Positions 51,038 to 60,362 of a DNA stretch of 64,000 nt are shown piece after piece. The stretch comes from SVKR01 sp963605115 (lineage in GTDB: Bacteria > Bacillota > Clostridia > Oscillospirales > Oscillospiraceae). The position numbers were made by a program, and so were the translations under genes. The notes beneath the pieces were generated by a model that searched no databases, was not told where the DNA came from, and saw only the letters and a program-made list of their open reading frames with translations. Within the stretch, counting starts at the first letter, position 1, and the number at the start of each line of letters is the position of its first letter. The stretch lies in the NCBI GenBank assembly GCA_963605115.1, contig CAVCTM010000001.1, positions 51,696-115,695 on the forward strand. The letters are read 5' to 3'.

Positions 51038-52003
51038 ATGTGGAGGTATATCGTCAAGCGTCTGCTCTGGCTCGTGCTCATCACGGTCTGCGTCGCGATG
51101 CTGATCTTTACCGTGATGTGGTTCGTCAAGGGCGACCCCGCGCAGATCATCCTCGGCAGCGGCGCAAGCCAGGCAGACATCGACTCCCTGCGTGAGAAGA
51201 TGGGGCTGAACGCCCCCTTCCTCGTTCAGCTCGGTCGCTATATGTCGGACACGTTCCTGCATCTTGATTTCGGCACGAGCTATGTTTACAAGGTCCCCGT
51301 CATTCAGGAATTTGCGACCCGGCTGCCGCGCACGCTGGCGCTCGGTCTCATCTCGTTTGTGCTCAATATGATCATCGGTATTCCGATGGGCGTTTCCGCC
51401 GCCATCCACCGCAACAGCTTTCAGGATCAGGGTCTGCTCGTGTTCGCCATGGTCTTCGTCTCGCTGCCCCAGTTCTGGCTCGCGCTGATGATGGTCGTGC
51501 TCTTCTCCGTCCAGCTCGGCTGGCTGCCGCCCTTCGGCATCGACGGCTGGAAGTGCTGGATCATGCCGATCCTCGCAAACTCCCTCTCCGGCATTGCGAT
51601 GAACGCGCGCCAGACGCGCTCCGCCGTGCTGGAGACCATCCGTGCCGACTTCGTAACCACTGCCCGCGCCAAGGGTCTCGCGGAGCGGAAGGTCATCTAT
51701 AAGCACATGCTGCCGAACGCACTCATCCCGGTCATCAACGGTCTCGGCATGCAGCTTTCCATGATCGTCGGCGGAACGGTCGTCATCGAGTCCGTGTTCT
51801 CGTTCCCCGGTATCGGTCAGTATATGCTGACGGGCATCAACGGCCGCGATTACCCGGTCGTGCGCAGCTGCGTGCTCATCCTCGCGGTCATCGCCGCGCT
51901 CGTGACGCTCGTCACCGACCTCGTTTACGCATTTCTCGACCCGCGTATCAAGGCGCAGTATATCAGCTATGCCAGCAAGAAGGGAGGCGCAAAGAAAGCA
52001 TGA
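51038..52003 (+). CDS. ABC transporter permease, OppB/DppB type
   Basis: First membrane subunit of the peptide-type importer. The 321-residue protein has the typical start WRYIVKRLLWLVLITVCVAMLIFTVMWF, LDFGTSYVYKVPV, and the EAA loop ARAKGLAERKVIYKHMLPNALIPVI, which contacts the ATPases, with about six transmembrane helices. Its last codons overlap the next gene by ATGA. Confidence 0.95.
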   Translation: MWRYIVKRLLWLVLITVCVAMLIFTVMWFVKGDPAQIILGSGASQADIDSLREKMGLNAPFLVQLGRYMSDTFLHLDFGTSYVYKVPVIQEFATRLPRTLALGLISFVLNMIIGIPMGVSAAIHRNSFQDQGLLVFAMVFVSLPQFWLALMMVVLFSVQLGWLPPFGIDGWKCWIMPILANSLSGIAMNARQTRSAVLETIRADFVTTARAKGLAERKVIYKHMLPNALIPVINGLGMQLSMIVGGTVVIESVFSFPGIGQYMLTGINGRDYPVVRSCVLILAVIAALVTLVTDLVYAFLDPRIKAQYISYASKKGGAKKA

Positions 52004-52890
52004 AGACCGCAACCGCTCCCGCCGCCGCGCCGACAGTCCGGCGCGGGAAGGAATCCCTCTTCCGGCAGGTATGCCTCCGTCTTCTGCGCTCTCCCGTGCC
52101 GATGATCGGACTTGCGATACTGCTCGTCATGGTCATTGCCTGCATCTGCGCGCCCCTCATCGCGCCCTTTGAGCCGACCTATATGGACTATTCCGCCCTG
52201 AACGCCACGCCGAACAGCGTCCATATCCTCGGCTGCGACCAGCTCGGACGCGATATTTTCAGCCGCATCCTCTACGGCGGCCGCCTGTCCATTTCCCTCG
52301 GTCTTATCTGCTCGATCGTAACGGCGATCTTCGGCGTGATCTTCGGCTGTCTCGTCGGTTACGCCGGCGGCGCGACGGACAATATCGTGATGCGCATCTG
52401 CGATATCTGGATGGCGATCCCCGGCATGCTGCTCTGCATCCTGCTCTCCACCGCGCTCGGCAACGGCTTTTTCAATACCATCCTCGCCATGACCATCGGC
52501 GGCATTCCCGGCTCCATCCGCTCCACGCGCGCTATGGCGCTCAAAGAGCGCGAAATGGAGTATCTCGAAGCCGCCAAAGCCATGAACTGCTCGCGCGCCA
52601 AGATCCTCTATAAGCACATGATGCCGAACATCATCGCCCCGACCATCGTCGGCACGACGGGACAGATCGGCGGCACGATCATGCAGGCGGCGAGCCTTTC
52701 CTACATCGGGCTCGGCATTCCGCAGTCCTCGCCGGAGTGGGGCTCCATGTGCTCCGCGGCAAAGGATTATATCCTGACTTATCCCCACATGATCATCTGG
52801 CCGGGACTTGCCATTCTCATCACCGTCCTCGCCATCAACATGTTCGGCGACGGTCTTCGTGACGCGATGGACCCGCGCCTGAAGGACTGA
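52000..52890 (+). CDS. ABC transporter permease, OppC/DppC type
   Basis: Second membrane subunit. The 296-residue protein has the OppC N-terminal domain (RSPVPMIGLAILLVMVIACICAPLIAPFEP), HILGCDQLGRDIFSRILYGGRLSISLGL, and the EAA loop EAAKAMNCSRAKILYKHMMPN, ending AINMFGDGLRDAMDPRL, the usual OppC end. Its start overlaps the OppB-type gene. Confidence 0.95.
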   Translation: MKTATAPAAAPTVRRGKESLFRQVCLRLLRSPVPMIGLAILLVMVIACICAPLIAPFEPTYMDYSALNATPNSVHILGCDQLGRDIFSRILYGGRLSISLGLICSIVTAIFGVIFGCLVGYAGGATDNIVMRICDIWMAIPGMLLCILLSTALGNGFFNTILAMTIGGIPGSIRSTRAMALKEREMEYLEAAKAMNCSRAKILYKHMMPNIIAPTIVGTTGQIGGTIMQAASLSYIGLGIPQSSPEWGSMCSAAKDYILTYPHMIIWPGLAILITVLAINMFGDGLRDAMDPRLKD

Positions 52891-52913
52891 CGAGAGGGGA
52901 GGGCATTGCAAAA

Positions 52914-53888
52914 ATGACAGAGAATTTTCTTGAGATAAGCGACCTTGTGATCGAATACACTTCCGGCGGTCAGATCGTCCATGCCGTGAACGGCGTCAGT
53001 TTCTCGCTCGGACGCGGCGAAACGCTCGGTCTCGTCGGCGAGACGGGTGCGGGGAAGACCACGATCGCAAAGGCGATATTGCGCATCCTGCCGGACCCGC
53101 CCGCCAAGATCCGCGCCGGCAGCATCGTGCTCGACGGCGAGGACCTGCTGACGCTTCCGGAAAAGCAGATGCTCAAGATCCGCGGCGCCAAGGCTGCGAT
53201 GATCTTTCAGGACCCGATGACCGCCCTGAACCCGACGATGACGGTCGGCAACCAGATCAGCGAGGTCGTGCTGCTCCACAACGACGTCACGCCGGAGCAG
53301 GCGAGAGCCCGCACGATCGAAATGCTGGAGCTCGTCGGCATCCCGGCGCTGCGCTATATGGAGTATCCCCACCAGTTTTCCGGTGGCATGAAGCAGCGCG
53401 TCGTCATCGCGATGGCGCTCGCATGCTCCCCTGAGCTGCTGCTCGCCGATGAGCCGACCACCGCCCTCGACGTCACGATCCAGGCGCAGGTACTGGAGAT
53501 GATCAACGACTTAAAGCGCCGGCTCAACACCAGCATGATCCTGATCACCCACGACCTCGGCGTCGTGGCGGAGACCTGCGACCGCGTCGCGGTCATCTAT
53601 GCGGGCAAGATCGTCGAATACGGCACGCGGGACGACCTCTTCCGCCGTCCGATGCACCCTTATACGCTCGGACTGTTCGGCTCGCTGCCGAAGCTGGACG
53701 ACGAATCCCGCCGGCTCCACCCGATCCACGGTCTGCCGCCGGACCCGACCGCGCTGCCGGAAGGCTGCGCGTTCCACCCGCGCTGCCCGCGCGCCTGCAC
53801 GCGCTGCGAGACGGACGCCCCGGAGCTCGTTGAGCTCGAACCGGGACACTTTGTCCGCTGCTGCCGCTGCGGAAAGGAGGGGGAATAA
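52914..53888 (+). CDS. ABC transporter ATPase, OppD/DppD type
   Basis: One of two ATPases driving uptake. The 324 residues include Walker A LVGETGAGKTTIAKAIL, Q-loop MIFQDPMTALNP, signature FSGGMKQRVVIA, Walker B LLLADEPTTALDV and H-loop LITHDLGVV. The C-terminal oligopeptide domain has CAFHPRCPRACTRCETDAPELVE and CCRCGKEG; similar Cys clusters bind a 4Fe-4S centre in some DppD proteins. It is followed by the OppF-type gene after one base. Confidence 0.95.
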   Translation: MTENFLEISDLVIEYTSGGQIVHAVNGVSFSLGRGETLGLVGETGAGKTTIAKAILRILPDPPAKIRAGSIVLDGEDLLTLPEKQMLKIRGAKAAMIFQDPMTALNPTMTVGNQISEVVLLHNDVTPEQARARTIEMLELVGIPALRYMEYPHQFSGGMKQRVVIAMALACSPELLLADEPTTALDVTIQAQVLEMINDLKRRLNTSMILITHDLGVVAETCDRVAVIYAGKIVEYGTRDDLFRRPMHPYTLGLFGSLPKLDDESRRLHPIHGLPPDPTALPEGCAFHPRCPRACTRCETDAPELVELEPGHFVRCCRCGKEGE

Positions 53889-53889
53889 G

Positions 53890-54837
53890 ATGGCGCTTCT
53901 GGAAGTTGAACACTTAAAAAAATATTTTAATGTCGCTGCGGGCTTGAATCATGCCGTCGATGATGTTACACTGAAGATCGAGAAGGGGCGCACGATGGGC
54001 GTTGTCGGCGAATCCGGCTGCGGAAAAAGCACCCTTGGGCGCACGATCATCCGCCTTCTCGACGCGACGGACGGCCGCGTGCTCTTAAACGGCGAAGACA
54101 TTACCTACGCCCGCGGCAAGGAGCTCCGCCGCCTCCGCGAGAAGATGAGCATCGTGTTTCAGGACCCCTATTCGAGCTTAAACCCCCGCATGTGCGTGCA
54201 GGACACCATCCGCGAGCCGCTTCAGGAGGCGCACCGCTTCTCCCGCCGGGAGATCGACGAGCGCACCGAGCATCTCATGGAGCTCGTCGGCATCGAGGAG
54301 CGGCTCCGCCTTGCCTATCCCCACGAGATGGACGGCGGACGTCGCCAGCGCGTCGGCATTGCCCGCGCGCTCGCGCTGAGCCCGGAATTTATCATGTGCG
54401 ACGAGCCTGTGAGCGCGCTGGACGTTTCCATTCAGGCGCAGGTGCTGAATCTGCTGATGGACCTTCAGGAGAAGTTCGGACTCACATACATGTTCGTGAC
54501 CCACGATCTCTCCGTCGTCCGCCACATCAGCGACGATATCTGCGTCATGTACCTCGGTCAGCTCGTGGAGACCAGCCCCTCGCGGGAGCTGTTCCGCCGC
54601 CCGCTGCACCCCTATACCAAGGCGCTGCTGAGCGCCATTCCCTCCACGGATCTGGACCACCCGATGCGCCGCGTCCAGCTCAAGGGGGAGATCACCTCCG
54701 CCATCAATCCCAAGCCCGGCTGCCGCTTTGCGCCGCGCTGCCCCTACGCCTGCGACCGCTGCCACCAGCCGCAGGAGCTCGTGGAGGTCGAGCCGCGCCA
54801 CTTTGTCTCCTGCTGCCGCGTGGCGGAGATCAACTGA
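53890..54837 (+). CDS. ABC transporter ATPase, OppF/DppF type
   Basis: Second ATPase of the importer, 315 residues. Walker A GVVGESGCGKSTLGRTII, Q-loop IVFQDPYSSLNPRM, Walker B FIMCDEPVSALDVS, H-loop FVTHDLSVV. The signature motif reads MDGGRRQRVGIARAL, where Asp replaces the Ser of LSGGQ; this change is seen in the two-ATPase peptide transporters with one degenerate site, so the OppD protein may carry more of the activity. The C-terminal FAPRCPYACDRCHQP region also carries clustered Cys. The ATG at 53890 follows GGAGGGGG; the longer ORF upstream is shadow of the OppD-type gene. Confidence 0.93.
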   Translation: MALLEVEHLKKYFNVAAGLNHAVDDVTLKIEKGRTMGVVGESGCGKSTLGRTIIRLLDATDGRVLLNGEDITYARGKELRRLREKMSIVFQDPYSSLNPRMCVQDTIREPLQEAHRFSRREIDERTEHLMELVGIEERLRLAYPHEMDGGRRQRVGIARALALSPEFIMCDEPVSALDVSIQAQVLNLLMDLQEKFGLTYMFVTHDLSVVRHISDDICVMYLGQLVETSPSRELFRRPLHPYTKALLSAIPSTDLDHPMRRVQLKGEITSAINPKPGCRFAPRCPYACDRCHQPQELVEVEPRHFVSCCRVAEIN

Positions 54838-54861
54838 CAGAAAACGGAGGAACGTTGCTTT

Positions 54862-55692
54862 ATGCCTTTTACATCCAAGCTGCTTCAGAAGGACACGTGG
54901 GCGATCTTCAACCACGGCGCGACCGCCTATCTCGTCGCCGGAGCGCGCGAGGGCGCGATGATCGACACCGGCGACGCGCCGGAGGATCTGCGCGCTTATG
55001 CCGAGAGCCTCTGCGGAAAGCCTGTGCGCGCTGCGCTCAACACCCACGGCCACTTTGACCACACCGGCGGCAACGGCTATTTCCGCGTCGCCTTTATGGG
55101 GCGCCTCGCGGCGAAGATCGCCAAAACGCCGAACGGCGGGCAGGATATTGATAAATACCCCCTCGATTACGAGATCGTCCCCGTGACGGACGGCTTTACG
55201 CTCGACCTCGGAGACCGCGTGATCGAAGCCATCCGCATGGACGGCCACTCGCCGGACTGCATTGCGTGGCTCGACCACGGCGGGCGGCTCATGTTCGCGG
55301 GCGACAACCTCATGCCCGGCGTGCCGCTGAAGTATAAATGCGTCGATCCCCAGCCGAGCATGCTGCTTTATGCAATGAGCATGGCGAAGCTGATGGCGCG
55401 GCGCGACGAGTTTGACCACTGCTGCGGCGGCCACACGGAGGAACTGCTGCCCGGCGACATGGTGAACCACGCCCTCGCCGCCGCCATCCGCGCGCTCGAC
55501 GGCGAGACCGACGGCGAGCCGCCCCGTCCGCCGAAGGAGCGCTCCCCGCGCGACGCGGGCGACAAGGGACCCGATTTCTCCAAGCACGACCCCGCGGCGC
55601 AGGGCTTCGTCAAATATAAGGACGTCGGGCTGATGTTCGATAAGCGCTACCTGCGCGATGCGACGCGCTACGAGATCGTCGAGGGCACCTGA
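54862..55692 (+). CDS. Metallo-beta-lactamase-fold hydrolase
   Basis: A 276-residue cytoplasmic MBL-fold protein. The metal motif THGHFDHTGG (HxHxDH) is intact, followed by MDGHSPDCIAW, MFAGDNLMPG (bridging Asp) and CCGGHTEELLPG (last His). A C-terminal stretch with DGETDGEPPRPPKERSPRD and DPAAQGFVKYKDVGLMF lies beyond the core. GGAGGAACG precedes the ATG, 24 bases after the OppF-type gene, so it is probably co-transcribed and may act on the imported substrate or its product. Not a beta-lactamase by any visible evidence. Confidence 0.9.
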   Translation: MPFTSKLLQKDTWAIFNHGATAYLVAGAREGAMIDTGDAPEDLRAYAESLCGKPVRAALNTHGHFDHTGGNGYFRVAFMGRLAAKIAKTPNGGQDIDKYPLDYEIVPVTDGFTLDLGDRVIEAIRMDGHSPDCIAWLDHGGRLMFAGDNLMPGVPLKYKCVDPQPSMLLYAMSMAKLMARRDEFDHCCGGHTEELLPGDMVNHALAAAIRALDGETDGEPPRPPKERSPRDAGDKGPDFSKHDPAAQGFVKYKDVGLMFDKRYLRDATRYEIVEGT

Positions 55693-55725
55693 AAGCCCGC
55701 AATTTTTTCCTTTTGGGAGGACAGC

Positions 55726-56406
55726 ATGTTCGGAAAGAAAAAGACCGGCAGCGACATTTACGGCGTCAAAGGCAAACGCCCGATCCGGGACGAGAGCCCG
55801 GAGACCGGCTTTCGCCACAGCGATCACTATCACCGCTATTTCCGCGGCTACACGGAGGTGCGGACGGAGAAGCCGAACGGCGGCTACCGTCTGAAGCGCT
55901 TTTACACCGCGCCGTGGCAGGTGCAGGACTGCTCCGACCGCGCCTATTGGTGCGGCAGGGCGCTCTGCGTGCTGCTCGTGGCGCTCGCCGCCGTGCTCTA
56001 CGTGATGGCGCTGACGAACACCGCCGCGGGCGGGAACGCCTGCTGGTATGTTGCCGTGCCCGGTCTGCCCTCCGCCGTTCTGCTCGTCTACTGCGCGGGC
56101 GCAACGCTGCTGTGGTTCTTCGCGCCCCGGCGCATGACCTATTACGACCGCGACGCCGGGGCGACCCGGCTGCGCATCGCGGCGCTCATCGCGGCGATCG
56201 CCTTAGCGCTGACCGCCGCGGCGAAGATGGTCTTCCTCATCGGCAACGCCGGAACGCCTGCGCTGCCCGAGCTTCTGACCGCGGCGGAGCTGCTCGCCGC
56301 TGCCGCCGCGATCTATGCAGAGGGGCGCTACATCCGCTCCCTGCGCTACCGCGAAGAGCCGAATGAAACCGTTTTGCCCGAAGGGGAACAGTACGAGATC
56401 CGATAA
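55726..56406 (+). CDS. Uncharacterised membrane protein
   Basis: A 226-residue protein that I do not recognise. A hydrophilic N-terminal 80 residues (FGKKKTGSDIYGVKGKRPIR, YHRYFRGYTEVRTEKPNGGY) is followed by four hydrophobic helices: about 86-106 (LCVLLVALAAVLYVMALT), 112-135 (VAVPGLPSAVLLVYCAGATLLWFF), 150-170 (IAALIAAIALALTAAAKMVFL) and 182-198. The end is charged. TTGGGAGGACAG precedes the ATG. It is the last gene of the transporter unit, 33 bases after the MBL-fold gene. Confidence 0.8.
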   Translation: MFGKKKTGSDIYGVKGKRPIRDESPETGFRHSDHYHRYFRGYTEVRTEKPNGGYRLKRFYTAPWQVQDCSDRAYWCGRALCVLLVALAAVLYVMALTNTAAGGNACWYVAVPGLPSAVLLVYCAGATLLWFFAPRRMTYYDRDAGATRLRIAALIAAIALALTAAAKMVFLIGNAGTPALPELLTAAELLAAAAAIYAEGRYIRSLRYREEPNETVLPEGEQYEIR

Positions 56407-56417
56407 CAAACAAAGAA

Positions 56418-56449
56418 AACGCACGGAAAAGGGTTTTCCGTGCGTTTTT
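56418..56449 (+). terminator. Terminator after the membrane protein
   Basis: AAACGCACGGAAAA and TTTTCCGTGCGTTTTT pair around GGG; strong intrinsic terminator. Confidence 0.92.
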
Positions 56450-56470
56450 CAAACCGAAGGAGGAACAAAT

Positions 56471-58876
56471 ATGCCCGATACCACTTGGCTCCCCGGTACG
56501 CCGGACACCGCCGTACAGCCTTATGAGACCGCCCACGCCGCGCTTTCGCGCCGCGCCGCGGCGGAGAGCATCGTCCTGCTGAAAAACGACGGACTGCTGC
56601 CCCTCGCGCCCGGCGCGCGCATCGCGCTTTTCGGCGTTGGCGCGGTCCGCGCCGTTCAGGGCGGCACCGGCTCCGGCGAGGTCAACAACCGCGCTAGTCT
56701 CAGCATCCGCGACGGGCTTCGCGCCGCAGGCTTTGTCATCGCGAACGAGGCACATCTTGACGAAACAGAGCGCCGCTACGACACGGCGTTCGCCGCGTGG
56801 CAGGCGGATCTTCTGGAGAGAAAAGCCGCCTGCGCCGACGGATTGGAGTTTTTTGAGCGTGTTTACACGCAAAATCCCTTCCGCCGCCCGGAGGAGCCGG
56901 AGAGCAAACCCTGCGGCGCGGACACCGCGATCTACGTGATCTCCCGCGTCTCCGGCGAGGGCTATGACCGGCGCGACGAGCCGGGGGGCTACCGCCTTTC
57001 GGAGACCGAGACCGCCGCGCTCACGGCGCTCACGGCACAGTATCCGCGCGTCGCCGTCATTCTGAACACCGGTGCGCCGCTGGACCTTTCGCCGCTCGAC
57101 ACACTGCCGGTCTCCGCGATCGTGCTGCTCGGACAGGCGGGGCAGGAGGGCGGCGGCGCGCTCGCGGACGTGCTCTCCGGCGCGGTGAGCCCCTGCGGAC
57201 ACCTGACGGACACGTGGGCAAAGCATTACGCCGACTATCCCTGCGCCCGCTTCGGCGCAGCGGAGGGACTCCGGCGCGAATACCTCGAGGGTATCTATGT
57301 CGGCTACCGCTGGTTCGACACGACGGGGGAGCCGGTGCGTTACTGCTTTGGCTTCGGACTCAGCTACACGCGCTTTGCGCTGGAGCTGCTCGGCGCGGAG
57401 CAGGTCGGCGCAGCGCTGCGCTTCGCCGTCCGCGTCACGAACGCGGGCGAGCGCTGCGGCAGGGAGGTCGTCCAGCTTTACGCCTCATGTCCGCAGGGCG
57501 CGCTCCCGAAGGAGCTCCGCCGCCTCGCCGCCTTCGGCAAGACACGCGCGCTCGCCCCCGGCGAGCGGGAGGTGCTCCGCCTCGAAGTGCCGCTGGAAGC
57601 GCTTGCGAGCTTTGACGAGGCGGAAAGCCGCTTCGTGCTCGAAGCGGGGGAGTACCGCTTCTGGCTCGGCGAGAGCCTCGACGACGCCCGCGCGGTCTGC
57701 CTCGCGCTGCTGGAGGAGACCGCCGCCGTGCGCAAAACGCAGCAGCTGCTCGCGCCGTCGGAGCCGATCCCGGAGCCCGCCGTCACGCCGCGCCCGCTGC
57801 CGCCCGCGGAGGCGCTGCCGGTCCTGACGCTCTCCGTCCCGGCGCTTCCGGAGCCGGAGCACAGCGCGGATGCAGCAGCGGAGGAGGCGCAGCGCCTCGC
57901 CGCCGGGCTCAGCGCGGAGCAGCTGCTCCACCTCGTCGTCGGCGACCCGACGAAGGGGCAGGGAAGTCCGGAGAGCAGCGGTATTTACCCGCCGGGCGCC
58001 GCCGCGGTCACGACCGGCGCCGGCAGCGCGCCGGAGATGGTGCTCGCCGACGGTCCCGCCGGACTGCGGCTTGCGCAGGACCTCGATATTTCAGACGGTA
58101 GGATCGTCCCGCGCGACCTCGGCGAAACGCTCCTGCGGCTCAGAACGCCCGTTCCGGAGGGCGCGGCGCGCCGCTGGCAGTTCTGCACCGCCTTCCCGGT
58201 CGGCACCTCGCTGGCGCAGACCTTTGACCGTGCGCTCATCGAGGAGATCGGCGCCGCCGTCGGCGCGGAGATGCGCCGCTTCGGTGTGGCGCTCTGGCTC
58301 GCGCCGGGTATGAATCTCCACCGCGACGTGCTCTGCGGGCGCAATTTTGAGTATTACTCCGAGGACCCGCTTCTGAGCGGTTCGATCGCCGCCGCCATGG
58401 TCCGCGGCGTCCAGTCCGTCCCCGGCTGCGGCGCGACGATCAAGCATTTTGCCGCAAACAACTGGGAGACGCAGCGCATGCACACCGACAGCGCCGTTTC
58501 CGTGCGCGCCCTGCGCGAGCTCTATCTCCGCGGCTTCGAGGTCGCCGTGCGCGAGAGCCGCCCCGCAGCGATCATGACGAGCTACAACAAGCTAAACGGC
58601 ACCCATGCCGCCAACAGCCGCGATCTCTGCACTCGCCTTGCGCGCGGGGAATGGGGCTTCGACGGGCTCATCATGACCGACTGGTACACCACGGTCCAGA
58701 GCCCGGACTGCTCCGCCTCCGGCTGCATCCGCGCCGGGAACGACCTCATCATGCCCGGCACTCCCGGCGACCTCGAAGACCTCCGCGCCGCCCTCGCCGA
58801 CGGCAGCTTCAGCCTCGAAGAACTTCGCCAATGCGCCGCAAGGATCCTCCGCGCCGCCCTGCGCAGCAGGGGGTAA
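56471..58876 (+). CDS. Glycoside hydrolase family 3 protein, domain-permuted
   Basis: Probable beta-glucosidase. The 801 residues carry the GH3 domains in permuted order: the alpha/beta sandwich first (SRRAAAESIVLLKNDGLLPLAP, GTGSGEVNNR), a fibronectin III-like domain in the middle (YCFGFGLSYTRFALELL, VTNAGERCGREVVQLYAS), and the TIM barrel last (ADGPAGLRLAQ, NLHRDVLCGRNFEYYSEDPLLSG, IKHFAANNWETQR). The nucleophile is Asp737 in GLIMTDWYTT. The same order occurs in some ruminal beta-glucosidases. No signal peptide, so it acts inside the cell on imported sugars. GGAGGAACAAAT precedes the ATG at 56471; the longer ORF upstream is not used. Confidence 0.94.
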   Translation: MPDTTWLPGTPDTAVQPYETAHAALSRRAAAESIVLLKNDGLLPLAPGARIALFGVGAVRAVQGGTGSGEVNNRASLSIRDGLRAAGFVIANEAHLDETERRYDTAFAAWQADLLERKAACADGLEFFERVYTQNPFRRPEEPESKPCGADTAIYVISRVSGEGYDRRDEPGGYRLSETETAALTALTAQYPRVAVILNTGAPLDLSPLDTLPVSAIVLLGQAGQEGGGALADVLSGAVSPCGHLTDTWAKHYADYPCARFGAAEGLRREYLEGIYVGYRWFDTTGEPVRYCFGFGLSYTRFALELLGAEQVGAALRFAVRVTNAGERCGREVVQLYASCPQGALPKELRRLAAFGKTRALAPGEREVLRLEVPLEALASFDEAESRFVLEAGEYRFWLGESLDDARAVCLALLEETAAVRKTQQLLAPSEPIPEPAVTPRPLPPAEALPVLTLSVPALPEPEHSADAAAEEAQRLAAGLSAEQLLHLVVGDPTKGQGSPESSGIYPPGAAAVTTGAGSAPEMVLADGPAGLRLAQDLDISDGRIVPRDLGETLLRLRTPVPEGAARRWQFCTAFPVGTSLAQTFDRALIEEIGAAVGAEMRRFGVALWLAPGMNLHRDVLCGRNFEYYSEDPLLSGSIAAAMVRGVQSVPGCGATIKHFAANNWETQRMHTDSAVSVRALRELYLRGFEVAVRESRPAAIMTSYNKLNGTHAANSRDLCTRLARGEWGFDGLIMTDWYTTVQSPDCSASGCIRAGNDLIMPGTPGDLEDLRAALADGSFSLEELRQCAARILRAALRSRG

Positions 58877-58884
58877 TTAACATA

Positions 58885-58920
58885 AAAGAAGACCTGCACA
58901 TCGTGCAGGTCTTCTTTTTC
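58885..58920. terminator. Bidirectional terminator between GH3 and pfp
   Basis: AAAAGAAGACCTGCAC and GTGCAGGTCTTCTTTT pair around ATC, with T-runs on both strands; serves both converging genes. Confidence 0.92.
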
Positions 58921-58928
58921 TAATGTTT

Positions 58929-60176
58929 TTACTTTGCAAACACTTTCTTCAGCTTTGCGTAGCGGGGGAGGGAGTGCTCCGTGGGGCGCTCCGGCTCGCC
59001 TTGGATGAGGGGGAGAACATAGTCCACGAGCTCCTGCGTGACGCCGTTGTGCGCCTCGTTGATCCATTCGAGCGGGACCTTTTTGACGAAGTTCGCGACC
59101 TTGTCGAGCGGCAGCAGCTCCGTTTCGCAGCGGTATTCGCCGCCGCTGCGGTCGCAGCGGAAGGCGACCATGTAATCGGTCTTTCCGGCGACAGCCTGTT
59201 CCACGGCGGTACGCCCGGCGAGCTCCGCCTCGTAAAGATCGGTCGCAGAGGCGAGGTGCGCCGCGCAGCGCTGGAGCAGACTCAGCTCAATGCCGCGGAC
59301 CTTGACGCCCGTGCGCTCCTTCAGCACCTCGGCAAGGCGCGCCGCGAGACCGCCGAGCTGGGCATGCCCGAAGCCGTCCGTCGCGCTCGTCGTCGCCTCG
59401 GAGACGAGATGACCGTCGGCATAGTGGATGCCCTCACTGACGGCGATGAGCACCTTGTGCTTCGCCTTCAGGATGCGCTCCACGTCCGCGAAAAACTGTT
59501 CCAGATCAAAGTCGACCTCCGGCAGATAGATGAGGTCCGGACCCGCGCCGAAATGAGCCGCAAGGGCGGAGGCGGCGGTCAGCCAGCCGGCGTCGCGCCC
59601 CATGATCTCGATGACGGTGATCTGCTCGTTATCATAGACCGTGGCGTCCTTGTAGACCTCCATGCAGCTCGTCGCGATATACTTCGCGGCGCTCGCGTAG
59701 CCGGGGCAGTGATCCGTGCCGTAAAGGTCGTTGTCGATGGTCTTGGGAATGCCCATGACGCGGCAATCATAGCCGACGCGCTGGCAGTACTTGGAGATCT
59801 TGTTGCAGGTGTCCATGGAGTCGTTGCCGCCGTTATAGAAGAAATAGCGGATGTCATACTTGCGGAAAACTTCCAGCAGGCACTTATAATCCGTGTCGTC
59901 CACGTCCGGGTCCTTCATCTTGTAGCGGCAGGAGCCGAGCTCGCTCGACGGGGTGTTGCGCAGCAGCGCAAGCTCCGCGGGGTCCTCCTCGTCCATCACG
60001 TAAAGCCGGTCGTCCAGCACGCCCTTGATGCCATGGTTTGCGCCGTAGACCTTCGTGACGGCGTCCGCATCCAGCGCGGCGCGGATCGCGCCGTAAGCGC
60101 TTGCGTTGATGACCGCGGTCGGTCCGCCGGACTGTCCGATGATGCATGCGCCCTTCAGAACCTTTGTTTCGCTCAT
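58929..60176 (-). CDS. pfp: Phosphofructokinase, PPi-dependent type
   Basis: Interconverts fructose 6-phosphate and fructose 1,6-bisphosphate. The 415-residue protein has CIIGQSGGPTAVINAS at the N-terminus, the loop YNGGNDSMDTC (residues 116-124), where Asp follows GGN instead of the Gly of ATP-using enzymes, and PKTIDND with Lys145. Both point to pyrophosphate as phosphoryl donor. MGRDAGWLTAASALA follows. The reaction is reversible and saves ATP. It is divergent from the aldolase gene, which uses its product. Confidence 0.9.
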   Translation of the reverse strand: MSETKVLKGACIIGQSGGPTAVINASAYGAIRAALDADAVTKVYGANHGIKGVLDDRLYVMDEEDPAELALLRNTPSSELGSCRYKMKDPDVDDTDYKCLLEVFRKYDIRYFFYNGGNDSMDTCNKISKYCQRVGYDCRVMGIPKTIDNDLYGTDHCPGYASAAKYIATSCMEVYKDATVYDNEQITVIEIMGRDAGWLTAASALAAHFGAGPDLIYLPEVDFDLEQFFADVERILKAKHKVLIAVSEGIHYADGHLVSEATTSATDGFGHAQLGGLAARLAEVLKERTGVKVRGIELSLLQRCAAHLASATDLYEAELAGRTAVEQAVAGKTDYMVAFRCDRSGGEYRCETELLPLDKVANFVKKVPLEWINEAHNGVTQELVDYVLPLIQGEPERPTEHSLPRYAKLKKVFAK

Positions 60177-60217
60177 TTTGATCGTCCTCCATAATTTATT
60201 AAGCTTTTCTCTTGAAC

Positions 60218-60246
60218 ATCATAAGCAATTGCGGTAAAATTTTCAA
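60218..60246 (-). promoter_or_regulatory. pfp promoter
   Basis: On the minus strand TTGAAA (60246-60241), 17-bp spacer, TATGAT (60223-60218). Confidence 0.75.
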
Positions 60247-60285
60247 GTGCAAAGAAAAATAGTTCTTTTCTTTTTGACCGGACCA

Positions 60286-60328
60286 TGCTACAATAGGATT
60301 GAACTTGTAGCAAACGTCCGAACGTTTG
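60286..60328 (+). promoter_or_regulatory. fba promoter (extended -10) and palindromic operator
   Basis: TGCTACAAT (60286-60294) is an extended -10 without a clear -35. CAAACGTCCGAACGTTTG (60311-60328), with 7-bp perfect arms, lies just after the expected start, a typical repressor position. Confidence 0.65.
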
Positions 60329-60362
60329 AACTAATTTTATAACAACAGGAGATGGTTTGTCA